Of a DNA stretch of 64,000 nucleotides, positions 23,201 to 35,200 are shown in pieces. How positions within the stretch are numbered: position 1 is the first letter of the stretch; each line of letters opens with the position of its first letter. Source of the stretch: Euptelea pleiosperma (Eukaryota; Streptophyta; Magnoliopsida; Ranunculales; Eupteleaceae). A model generated the notes under the pieces. The model made no database searches, had not been told where the DNA came from, and saw only the letters and a list, made by a program, of their open reading frames with translations. The position numbers were made by a program, and so were the translations under genes. The DNA lies in assembly GCA_035048495.1 (NCBI GenBank), contig CM068543.1, forward strand, positions 31,862,096-31,926,095. Reading direction: 5' to 3'.

Positions 23201-26200
23201 AAAACACATCTATAATTCCATAATAATGTCACAACTCATATGCATGATATATCCTTCATAGTTTCAAAAATCGGCAAAATCGAAATCAAAAGGGGAGAAA
23301 AATGGGTTTCAGTTGATTAATCGGCAAAATTCAGCAAAATCGCTGATTAATCGCCGAGTTTTTTGATTAATCGGAGATTTTACAGATTTTGCCAATTAAT
23401 TGGCGATTGATTTGTGAGAGCAAAGGCAATCCAAGAACATTTCAAATCCATCACCATTCCATGGCGAACTATGTGGAATGGTGATATGCATGTTTCACAT
23501 AAACAAACTTCCCTTATGTATATGCCTTTTGTTTCTTTAGTCGCTATAAGGTCTAACACCTTCCCTGTTTGCTGGGGAAGGTATAACCATGGTTGAAAAT
23601 TCGGAATGTTTCGTATGTTTTGTTTCGTTTCGTAATGTTTCGGAATGTTTTGTAATGTTTCGGTTTGTTTCACCGAGACAATCCGAAACAATCCAAAAAA
23701 TAAAAAAAAATATGATTTCATGATTTTGGAAATATTTCGGAATGTTTCGTAATGTTTCACAATGTTTTGTAATGTTTCGTATGATTCGGGAATATTTCAA
23801 AAATTTTATTTTTTCACCATTTTTTCAATGTTTCGTGAATGTTTCGTTTCGTTTCGGAGTTTGTCTCGGTTTTTCACTTGAACGAGACATTACTCCGAAA
23901 CGAAATTTTAAACCTTGGGTATAACACATACTTCCGCTGACAAATAATTATTCCCTTTCGAGATTAGGCTACGTTGATTCTCAGAAACAGGTCTTTGATA
24001 TGAAATTGAGTGCCTAAGTACTTCTTGAGATGTTAGGTTTCTTTATTGTTTTCAATAACAACAATATCATCTACATATACAATCAGCGTTGTGATACTGC
24101 AATGTGACCTCTTAACAAATAAGGTATGATCGGCCTAACTTTGAATATACCCACTTTTTTCATATCTTCACTAAAGAGCCCAAACCGTGCTTTGGGAGAC
24201 TGTTTTAGGCCATACACGGCCTTCTTCAATAAGAAAACCTTTCCCTCGCTTCCAAGGAGCTTGAAATCGGGTGGTGGCTTTATATAGACCTCTTCCTTAC
24301 GGTCTTAATGAAGAAATAAATTCTTCATATCAAACGGGTACAACGGCCATGAGTAATTTGCTGCAACAAAAAGGATCTCTTTTGGAGTTCATCTTTACCA
24401 CAGTTCAAAAGTCTCTCGATAGTCAACTCCAAAGGTCTGTGTAGCCTTTTGCAACAAGCCTAACTTTGTATCTCTCAACTATCTCATTGGCCTTATACTT
24501 CACTATGAACACTTGCACCCAACCAATTTCTTTCCTAGAGGTAGAGCAACCACCCGCCATGTCGGATTTTGTTCTAAGGCCTCCATTTCATCTAATATAG
24601 CTCGTCTCCATTCAGGTTTGGATAATGCAATTGCAATACTAGAGGGGACAGAAACAAAAGAAACAGACATTACAAATGACCGGTAAGTAGGAGACAATGA
24701 ATGATACTTGACAAAATAGATAAAGGATGTTGAGTGCAAGGCTGTTTGCCTTTATGAATGGCAATTGACAGACTAAGATCTTCAACAATAGGGACATCCA
24801 TAGACTCAAAAAGAATTAGATGTGTCATTACTTGTCTCAAATTGGGCTGTTGGCAGTAGAGGATTGGTTGGTGGGCATTTTCTCCTCGTATACACCTCCG
24901 AGTAACCCTTTTCAATAGTACTTTGTATACCTGCACTACTTTGTGAGCCAGTAGTAATATCAATGTCGGAATTAGGTAAACAAGTACATGAAGAGGAGAA
25001 TGTTCCTCTGGAATGGAAGTTGGGCGCACTGGAAAATGAACTGATTTAAAGAAAGTAACATCCATGGTTACAAACCCTTTTCTTGATCCTGGATGGTAAC
25101 ACTTATAGCCTTTCTGAGATGATGGATATCCAAGAAATATACGCTCAAGTGCCTTGGGCTCAAGTTTAGATTTGTATTCATGATATACATGGACAAAGTA
25201 AACTCATCAAAATACCTTTGGAGAAATAGGAAAGGATGCCTGTCTAGGACAAAGAAAATTAATTGGAGTTTAGTATTCCAACATGCTGGATGGCATACAA
25301 TTAATAAGATAAGATGTAGTAAGAGCTGCTTCAGACAAGAAATTCTTAGGAACATTCATACTGAACAGGAGAGTGCGACTAACCTGATCAATGTGGCAAA
25401 GTTTCCTTTTAACCACACCGTTTTGATAAGGTGTTCCAACACAAGTAGTTTGGTGCTCTATCCCATATTCAGTTAAATAAGACTGTAACCCAGAGTTTAT
25501 GTATTCACCCTCATTATCAGAACACAAAACTTTCAAAGATGTGTCAGATTGAGTACAAACCATCTTATAAAAACTTTTGATACTTTGAAACACTATATCT
25601 TTAAATTTCAAAAGGTAAACCCAAGTAGTACGAGTATATTCATCCACAAACACCACAAAACAGTGATAACCAAACAAAAAAGTAACAGGTGTAGGACCCT
25701 ACACATCAGAATGAATAATTTCAAATGGAGCATTAGTTTTATTCCTACTTGATGGAAATGTAGTATGACAAAATTTAGCATAATGACAAACTTCACATTG
25801 TAAGTTTAACCCAGTGGAATTAAGTAAACTAGGAAGTAGATGACGCAAAGACTGAAAGAAGATGACCGAGATGATAATGCCATCGCATTATGTGATCTTT
25901 ATTACTACTTGCAAACTGACTTGAGAATGCATTAGGTACCTTTATAACAGCCCAAGAGATTTTAGACAACCCTGGGCCTGCAATACTTTATTTTATTTTT
26001 TCTGATTTGAGGCATGTAGAATCTTCTACATGAACTGCAATAGCCTTATAATATGTGGTAGCAAGAGAACACTTCCTCTAGGGTTTCTAGGGCATGCGAC
26101 ACCAAGAGAAACCCTAGGAAACACCCTATGTAGCAAGATAAGTATTCTCGGGCTTGAAAAAAAATCCTTCTGTTATCTACTACGGACGAACAATACTGAT

Positions 26201-29200
26201 CTCAGGCTCTGATACCATGTAGCAATCTACAGGGAGATTAATTGTACAAGAAAAGAAGGAATGAACAATACCGTCTAAGCGATGGCTAGTCCAAGATGCT
26301 GAACAACAAAGTTTGATTTTGGAAAAACACCATCGTTATGGGAATGTACGTGCGGTAGAAAAATTACGAGGGAGAAGAAGAAGAATGAGAGGAGAAGATG
26401 ATGGAGTGGGAGAAAGGAGAATCGTAAATAGTGTCCACGATTCCCACAATAATGTTTTATTTCACATATTAAGGTAAAATTTTAGGAATACCCTTGGTTA
26501 CATATGAAAACATATAAAGAAAAAATAAAAGAAATAAAAAGGCGAAACATAAATAAAAGTTATAAAGCCATAACAAATACACATGCTAACACTATACAAC
26601 AATAATCTAGAGACTCAGAGGAAAGTGATCTAATTCTAAGATCTATAATTCGTCACTTGTTAGCATCTCCTCGTCCTCATCGCTTGTAGGATCATCGAAA
26701 GAGTCGTCATGGTATCTAATTGCTCTATCATCTTTAGGACCCGTTTCCATATCTTCCCAATCCACATCGTCATCCACTATTTGTTTCAGTGTCCCTCTTT
26801 TATCTAGTTAAGATAAAAATGAAAACAATAATTATGAAAAAGAGTTAAATAAACAATAAAGAAAACAACAGTCTTTTATCCAATCTAATTAATTTGTATT
26901 TTTTTACCATTGATCTCCTATGCTAGGCCATCTTGCAGTTGACTTCTTCCTTCTACTTCAGGTAATTATTGAAGTGGTTCTCTAATTCTCTAGGCTCACC
27001 ATCTCAACTACAATGACATCAATTTCATATATGTTTTTTTTTTTTCTAACTTTAAGCTGGGGTTAGGCAGACCCTTACTAGATATTAATCACAAAAAGAT
27101 TACATCCTAGTGTAAATCCTACCTTCCGCATCATGCCGAACTATGATGTCCAACTCCTTATGAAGAGGAGGGACAAAAACTATACAATCTTCATATACGT
27201 TACTATGCCATGGTGAAGGCTCTTTTGGTTATGAGAGCCTTGTTAAGCAATACATAAATAATAGATTATTTATAAATATTTAATTCACATGAAGATTTAA
27301 GGATTAAATTACCTAATTAAAGACGCTCCAATTTCGTTCACATCCTGAGGAATTGCAAGTAAGTCTCAACATTCTAACTGCGAACTTGGTTAATGCAGGT
27401 GTGTCGTCTCCATAAGCAAGCCGTCAATTAGCTATTGTAAACTTTCATATGTCAAATATGAGTATAACATATGTTCATAAATCACAAGAATCACAAACAA
27501 AATTTAAACTTAACAAAATATGTTACTTTCTCATAGCGATAGCTTGTTGGAGTCCCAAAAGACCCTTCATGCCATGAAATTCATCTATCTGTAGATCAAC
27601 ATCCTACCTCTCCCTTTGGATATAAAACTAGCTTATAATGTCAGGCTTGTAATGATACTGGGGGTCAGAAAGTCAGGCTTTTAATGATATTGGGGGTCAA
27701 AACGTCAGGCTTGTAATGGTGGTGGGGGTTGAGAAAATATGTTGTGGCATGTAAGTGTCGATGTAATTGAAAATCCAACTTTACATCAATAATATTCCAA
27801 ATCTCTCTATAACTTTGTCTCATCCCCACCCAAATTCTTTGCAATCTCCTTATTGGCAGTGTCCATAGCCCCACTAATGAAACTAATTGCTGGATTTTTT
27901 TAGAATCGATTATCCTCTGTACAGCAACCGAGCTTTGTGGTCTTCAATGCAAGTGCCACATGAGAACAAAAATACTTATCTTTCAAGATAAATGACTTTT
28001 GTTTTTGTTCTTGCTTTTTTGTCCATGCACTATTTGCTCATTGTTTTGATGCAAACATAGCCTTTAAGAAGTTGCTAACACTACATCATGTTCTGTTGTG
28101 TTAAAAATGCCATAGAAAATTGAGTGACAGCCACGAATCAACTCTCTTGGGTAAGGCTCCTCATCAAAACCAACAACCATTCATGACCACAAATGAAATT
28201 ACTGACCTCTTTCATTCTTCAATGCAGAAGAATGTGCTGAAACATTCCAATTTTTTCAAACATCAAATCGATGCAATGAGCTGCGTAAAGAGTTCAGTTT
28301 AAGTTCTTCACCAATAACTTGTCCAGCAAACTTGTAGTTAATTGCATTATCCATCACAGCCTGTACTTCATTTTCTTCCCCAACTTCTTCAACCACACCG
28401 TATAGAAGTCAAAACAACAAATTGGCATCCTTAATTGCATCAGATGCATCAACAGACCTCAAGAACACTATCCCTTCTGGATTGTTCACAAGAATTTTTT
28501 TGATGTCTGATTATGGATGTCTGTCTAACCATCCAAAATAATTACCCTCATCTAGGGCTGTGTCCTTTTAAACTCCTCCATCTTGTTGCTTGCAGTTTTA
28601 ACTTCCTCTTTAAGGTTCCAAGTCCTCATTTCCAGCATGGTTGGTGGTCACAATCCATGCCCATATGCACTAATTAAACATATTATGTTAAAAAAAGAAA
28701 TGCTATTAAATAAGTTGAATGCAATACATTCATACAAAGAGAGCAATGGTTGGATCTTTGAGGGCAAAGAGGAAGATATCCCCAAGGTGCTCCTTAATGC
28801 GAAAGCTCTCCTTTTTTATTGGTCATCCTTATCCCCCTTTTTAAGGGCGTCTTTTTGAGTCCTTCGTCTTTAGATGGGACGAGTTGATTAGGGTATCTGA
28901 TCCTTCCTTAAGGAGCTAGAGCCATAATCAGAAATCTTGTTTCGTCTCGTTCTGGTAAGGTACCGAGATGTTACATAGTGAAATATATCATCTCGTGCCA
29001 AAAATTTAATTCAAGTACTAAAACTGGTTTAGAAACTTATTTTCATGGTATATGTACTTTTATAACACATGCTAAAAAATATATTTCATCCTAATTAAGC
29101 ATTAAAAATAATTTAATCTTATAGAGATATATGGTGCTTTTTTTTTCCATTGTCTCGTTTCGTCTAGTTTTGTTTCAGTCGATGCGTCTCATTCCGCCGG

Positions 29201-32200
29201 CTTACCGAGACAATGAGGAACGATATTTTAAACCCTGCCTGGACCCAATGCAGATCATACATCTTTTGACATGGCACCGTAATAAGCACCAAGATAGCTG
29301 AATGATTGAAGTTTTGTTGTGCAAAATGCTTTTTCTGCATCCCTTTTGTCAAATATTATTCCATTTCCTTTAACATATTTATGTACCATCGTACATGGAG
29401 ACACTTTTTTACGAGTACCCACAAGATGATCTATCATCCTTTTCACACCCTCCTTTATAACCCCACTACAGTTGCATTTAATGTATACGCATGACTTCCC
29501 CGGCCATGTATTGGGTCCTTCAATCTCAATCCCTTGCCTCCACGCGGTGTACTTCCTATTACTCCCACTTCCTTGTTGCCTGCTACCTCCTTTCACCATT
29601 TTTTAACAAACGCCAAGGAAAAATAGGAAGAACAATCCAAAGATAAAGGAAAAAAAAAAGATTTTGAACGTATACCCAAAAAAAAAAGAAAAAATTGAGT
29701 TTTACAGGTTCGTACTTCAAATGCCGGTTAATAATTTGATTAATCATGTGTATTTGAAGTTTTGAACCAACTTGTTCCAAGGAATCCATAGGAAGTGGCA
29801 GACTTGAAATAAGATGATAATGATAGCACAATCACAAAATCTCCCCAATTATGAAAACTAGGACAAATGAACTTAGGTTTGAGATTTCTCTCAAATAATA
29901 AAAAGAACATGGTTAAAACTTTCTCCTTTTAGGTCGTTTAAGCGTTAAAAATAATTAGGAGCATTTTGGGGGAAAAAAAAACAAATTTTAAGAGTTTGGT
30001 TCATTACTGTGTCCTTGACTGCGCCTTGCTCCTCAAACCTTACGCCTCGATTATGTGAGGCTTATGCCTCATATAATCCAGTTGAGGCTTAAGCCTCAAA
30101 GCATGAACCATTGTGAGACGCACTTTTTAAAACATTGGCCACACCATTTCAGAATAACCTGAATCTCTCTTACTTGGGCCATCAAAATACAGTGACACAT
30201 CTCAATTACTCGTTTCAGGGGTACCAAAGTCTTATAGGGCAACGAAAAACCCTATTTAGCTTCTTAAAACTCATCACCAAAGACTCTAGTGGAAGCAGTG
30301 GATGCACCATCTCACTGATTTCCCGTCCAGATATGGCTTTGTGTTTTCCGATCTCTAGAGAGTCCCCATAAAGCATACAGTGAGGAGTTAAAGCACCCTC
30401 TCACTCACCTCCAATCCAGACAGATTTGTGATTTCCTCCTTTTCTATCTTTATGTCCCCAGTAGCATGTGTATGTGTGTCCATGCGGACATGAATAGGTG
30501 TGTAATTGGATTACTAGAAACACGTACTTGCTTCTTTTGCTTTATTTATTTATTTGAAGTTTAGTTCATTTGGTTTTAATTCATTAATTTTTCTGAAATT
30601 GTTTTTGATTTTCTTTATGGTTTTTTGTATGGATCTTTCTTTCATGATTTGGTGCCCATGAGAATTTGATGTAATTTATCATTTGGCAAACCTTTAGTTA
30701 GGTAACTACCCAAAAGAAAAACATTTAGTTTGGTAAGCTAAGCTGAGCTTTGTTGCTATAAGAGAGCGAAAATCTGGCAATCACTCTCCATTAGCTTTCA
30801 CTTTTCCTTTTTGGGAGATTATGCCTCAAAATTTTATCTTAGAAGCTTAGATGGCTAAATACGGGTATGGATATTGGTACAGGAAACAGGGATACGACTC
30901 TTCATTCCCATATCCAGGACACAGATACAGGTATCCCATCCAATAAGTCCATGCTGTTGTAATCTTGGATCATAACCAGAATAAGAGATTAGGGTTAGAG
31001 ATGGAAGAGAGGAGAGGAGAAGAGAATTGGGGGAAGAGGAGAAATCGTGTAGAGCTTAGAATAGCCTACACGATTTCACCCAATATATATATTAAGTGAA
31101 GTTTTACAATATTACAAGGGCCCCCTGTAGAATATAAGATATTACAAGTAGGTCCCTGACAACACTCCCCCTCAAGCTGGTGCGAAGATATCTATCATGC
31201 CCAGCTTGGATAACAGGTGCTCTAAGATCCCTTTAGTAACACCTTTAGTTAACACATCTGCAACTTGATCAGTAGTATGGACATACGGTGTGCAAATAAG
31301 TCCCTGACCAAGTTTCTCTTTGATGAAGTGACGGTCTACCTCAATGTGCTTTGTCCTGTCGTGTTGAACTGGATTATGAGCAATGCTGATGGCTGCTTTA
31401 TTGTCACAATACAGTTGCATAGACCCTTTGACAGAATATCCGAGCTCACTGAGCATAGTCTTCAACCATAGAAGCTCACATACACCATGAGCCATAGAAC
31501 GGTACTCTGCTTCGGCATTGGAGCGGGCGACAATTGGTTGCTTCTTGCTGCGCCATGACACCAGATTACCTCCTACATACGTGCAGTACCCTGATGTGGA
31601 ACGTCTGTCAGTGACTGAACTTGCCCAGTCAACGTCTGTATAAGCTTCAACTCGCAGGTGTCCATTCTTACTAAACAGGAGACCCTTCCTGGAGCCCCCT
31701 TAAGATAGCGTAACACTCGGTGTACTGCCTCAAGATGTGGAGAGCGAGGGGCATGCATGAACTGACTGATGACACTGACCGCGTATGCAATATCTGGTCG
31801 TGTCAGCGAAAGGTAGATGAGACGCCCAACAAGTCTCTGGAACTGGCCTGCATCAGCAATGGGATCCCCATCAACAGGATTCAGCCGATGTTGCTGCTCT
31901 ATAGGCGTATTGGCTAGTTTAGCTCCCAAGTTTCCTAACTCTCGAAGGAGATCAAGTACATACTTTCTCTGTGAGATAAACACACCCTGCTTTGACCTAG
32001 CAACCTCAATGCCCAGAAAGTATCTCAAGGTTCTCAGATCCTTGATTTCGAACTCCGTGCCGAGGTATTTTTTCAATCTACAAACCTCATCTGGGTCATC
32101 TCCTGTGACCACGATATCATCAACATATACAATAAGAGCAGTAAGACGACCTTGACTTCTCTTAATGAAGAGAGTGTGGTCCGCCTGACTCTGCGAGTAG

Positions 32201-35200
32201 CCAATCTTCTTGACTGCGGAACTGAACCTCTCGAACCAAGCCCTTGGTGACTGTTTAAGCCCATACAAGGCTTTCTTCAGTCTGCATACAAGTTCCTTAC
32301 TCCCAGTCGGATTGAATCCCGGAGGACCTGTCATGTAGACCTCTTCCTCTAGATCACCATGGAGGAAGGCATTCTTGACATCCAACTGGTGGAGGGGCCA
32401 AGAAAAGTTTGCCGCGAGAGATAACAGAACTCGAACTGAGTTCATCTTGGCCACTGGAGTAAACGTCTCCTGGTAGTCAATCCCATAAGTCTGTGTGTAC
32501 CCTTTTGCAACGAGACGGGCCTTGTACTTGTCGATGCTTCCATCTGCTTTGTATTTCACTGTATATACCCACTTGCACCCCAGGGGTTTCTTTCCTCTAG
32601 GCAATGGAACCAAATCCCAAGTACCATTCTTTTCTAGAGCTGTCATCTCCTCTAGCATGGCTGCCTTCCACTGAGGGTGGTTGAAGGCATCTGAGACACC
32701 GGATGGCAGAGCGACACTGGATAGGGAAGTAGCAAATGCCCTGTAGGATGGTGAGAGCTGTTGATAGGAAACAAAGTGAGAGATAGGGTGCTTGGTAACA
32801 CAGTTCCGAACACCTTTCCGATGAGCAATAGGTACATCAATGTCTATGGGAAGGAGAGTAGGAGCAACAGACATATCATCATGAGGATCATTGAGGACAC
32901 GATTACCTGGATTGAGTTGGATTTCCTGGCAGTGAGTTTGGATGGTGGACTGTTTCTCTTTTTGACGTCGTCTAGCATATGTCTTCAGCTGCGGATCCTA
33001 TGGCACAGTGTCAGTAGGACATAAGGACAAGGGTACAGGAGACTCATCAAGCAAATCAAGGGGTACTGGTTGAGGAATCTCCCCCTGTGGAGGTATCGGA
33101 CTCTCGTCAATACTCCCAAGCTCCCCTTGAAGAGAAGTTCGATCAACTGAGAAGAAGGGAAGACTCTCAAAAAATGTAACATCTAGAGAAACAAACCGAC
33201 GACGGGTAGAGGGATGGAAACACCGATATCCCTTCTGAGTGGACGAATAGCTAAGGAACACACATCGAACGGCTTTCGGATCTAACTTGTCCTTCCTGTG
33301 ATGGGCGTGAACATAGCAAACACAACCAAAGACCTTAGGTGGAATGGAGAACACAGGATAGGAAGGAAACAGGAGTGAAATGGGAGACTTTGACCTCAAG
33401 ACACGAGAGGGCATCCGATTTATCAAGTAGGATGCCGTCAACACAGCGTCAGCCCAATAACCTTTGGGTACCCGAGTACCAAGAAGAAGTGCCCTAGCAA
33501 CCTCCAGGACATGGCGATGCTTTCGCTCAGCGGTCCCATTTTGTTGAGGTGTATCGGCACATGAAGTCTGATGAAGAATTCCATGCTCTTCAAAGTAGGA
33601 GGCAAGGCCACATGTATTCCCCCCCATTGTCAGTACGTAGGACTATTAAGGTGGTGCCCAATTGATTGCACACCATTTTATGGAAGGTCTGAAAGATAGT
33701 ATGCACCTCATTTTTTGATTTCATAAGGTAGATCCAAGTGTAACTGCTGTAGTCATCCACAAAAACCACAAAGTAGCGAAAACCAAAGATAGAAGTGGTG
33801 GGATTGGGTCCCCAAACATCAGAGTGCACAAGCTGTAAAGGAAACGTACTTTTTTTTATTACTGGTCGGAAAAGACACCCGACATTGTTTTGCAAGTACA
33901 CAAGTTTCACAGTTGAACTCAAAAAATGGAATAGACGCAAACTGAGGTAACAGACTCTTCATGACTGAAAGCGGTAAATGACCTAGCCTGTTATGCCATC
34001 GCATTAACAGGTCTTTATTAACGCTAGAACTACTGACATTGGCATTAGACTGATGTGCAACAGAATATGAAGTCGGCTGGCTATCGAGCAGGTACAATCC
34101 ACCATCCTCACGACCACTGCCAATCATCCGCCTCGTCTCCAAGTCCTGAAAAACACAGTGAGTAGGAAAAAAGGTAACACTGCAGTTTAGGCTCTTAGTA
34201 AGATGGCTAACAGAAAGCAGGTTAGTGGTGAATTTAGGAACATGAAGTACAGAGGATAAAGACAAAGTAGGTGTGGCAGAGATAGTGCCCTTCCCTGAGA
34301 TTGAGGAAAAGGTGCCATCGGCCACACGGACCTTGTCCTTACCCGAGCAGATATTATAGGTGGAGAAAAGGGATGGCATACCAGTCATATGATCGGAGGC
34401 ACCAGAATCAATGATCCAGGAAGGACCAATGGGTGCCGTAGACACATGGTGGGCTGAATGGGATGTACCTGTCTGAGCAAATGATGATGTAGGTGGGGAA
34501 GGGCCATCAAGCTGAGTAAGTAATTGTCGAAGCCTGTCAATGTCCATGCTAGAGAAAGTGTTGGACTGCCCAGAGGAAGGGGTCACATCAGAGGAATCTT
34601 GACTGGTGGCATGAGCAGCTGAGGTTCCATGTTTGCTACCAGAGGGCTTCTTTGAGGAGCCTTGCTTCCCCCCAGAAAACTGTGCGGGACGACCATGAAG
34701 ACTCCAGCAGGTCTCCCGAGTGTGGCGACGCTTGCCACAGTGATCATATCTGAGTCGATCACGATCATCAAGATCCCCATCCTTCTTGGATGTGGGTTTG
34801 CTCAATTTCTGAGTGGCCAAGGTAGACTTCTCAGATAAAGGAACATCAGCATCTGTCTTAGAGCTCATGGCTCTCTTCCTGCTGTCCTCGCTCTGGATGT
34901 AGGAGTAGACCTGTGCAATGGTCGACGGCGGTGGATCTCTGCCCAAGATGTTTGCTCGAACCTGTTCATAGCTCTGGTTCAAGCCGCCAAGAAACTCGAA
35001 TATGCGTCCGCGCACAATCATCTTCCGGAACTCCGTAGCATTCTTGGTACATGCAGGGGTGTAGGTCTGGTAGTGATCTACCTCTTCTCACTTGCTGCGT
35101 AACGTAGTGTAGTATGATCCCAAAAGAAGATCGCCTTGCTTCAGATGTGCTATCTCCTGCTGAAGTTCATACATCCTAGCAAAATTCCCATCTTGGGAGT

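Larger units (their letters stand above)
26640..29602 (-). pseudogene. Relic hAT transposase (BED finger, DUF659, acidic tail)
   Basis: The N-terminal part (29255-29599) carries a BED-like finger: [39 protein letters not shown]. In this class it is followed by DUF659; 28300-28470 on - reads [33 protein letters not shown], matching the DUF659 region. The tail at 26649-26780 is acidic ([25 protein letters not shown]), ending in TAG. Stops and shifts are frequent and several later insertions interrupt it (LINE end 27034-27189; MITE-like block 28922-29238). No inverted termini were located. hAT transposases act in the nucleus; this copy is dead. It is antisense to TATC. Confidence 0.6.

Noticed and set aside
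23400..23580. Copia RT continuing left of the MITE
   Set aside because: One frame stays open, but the residues do not follow the expected RT blocks, so the left limit of the Copia remnant was placed at the MITE.
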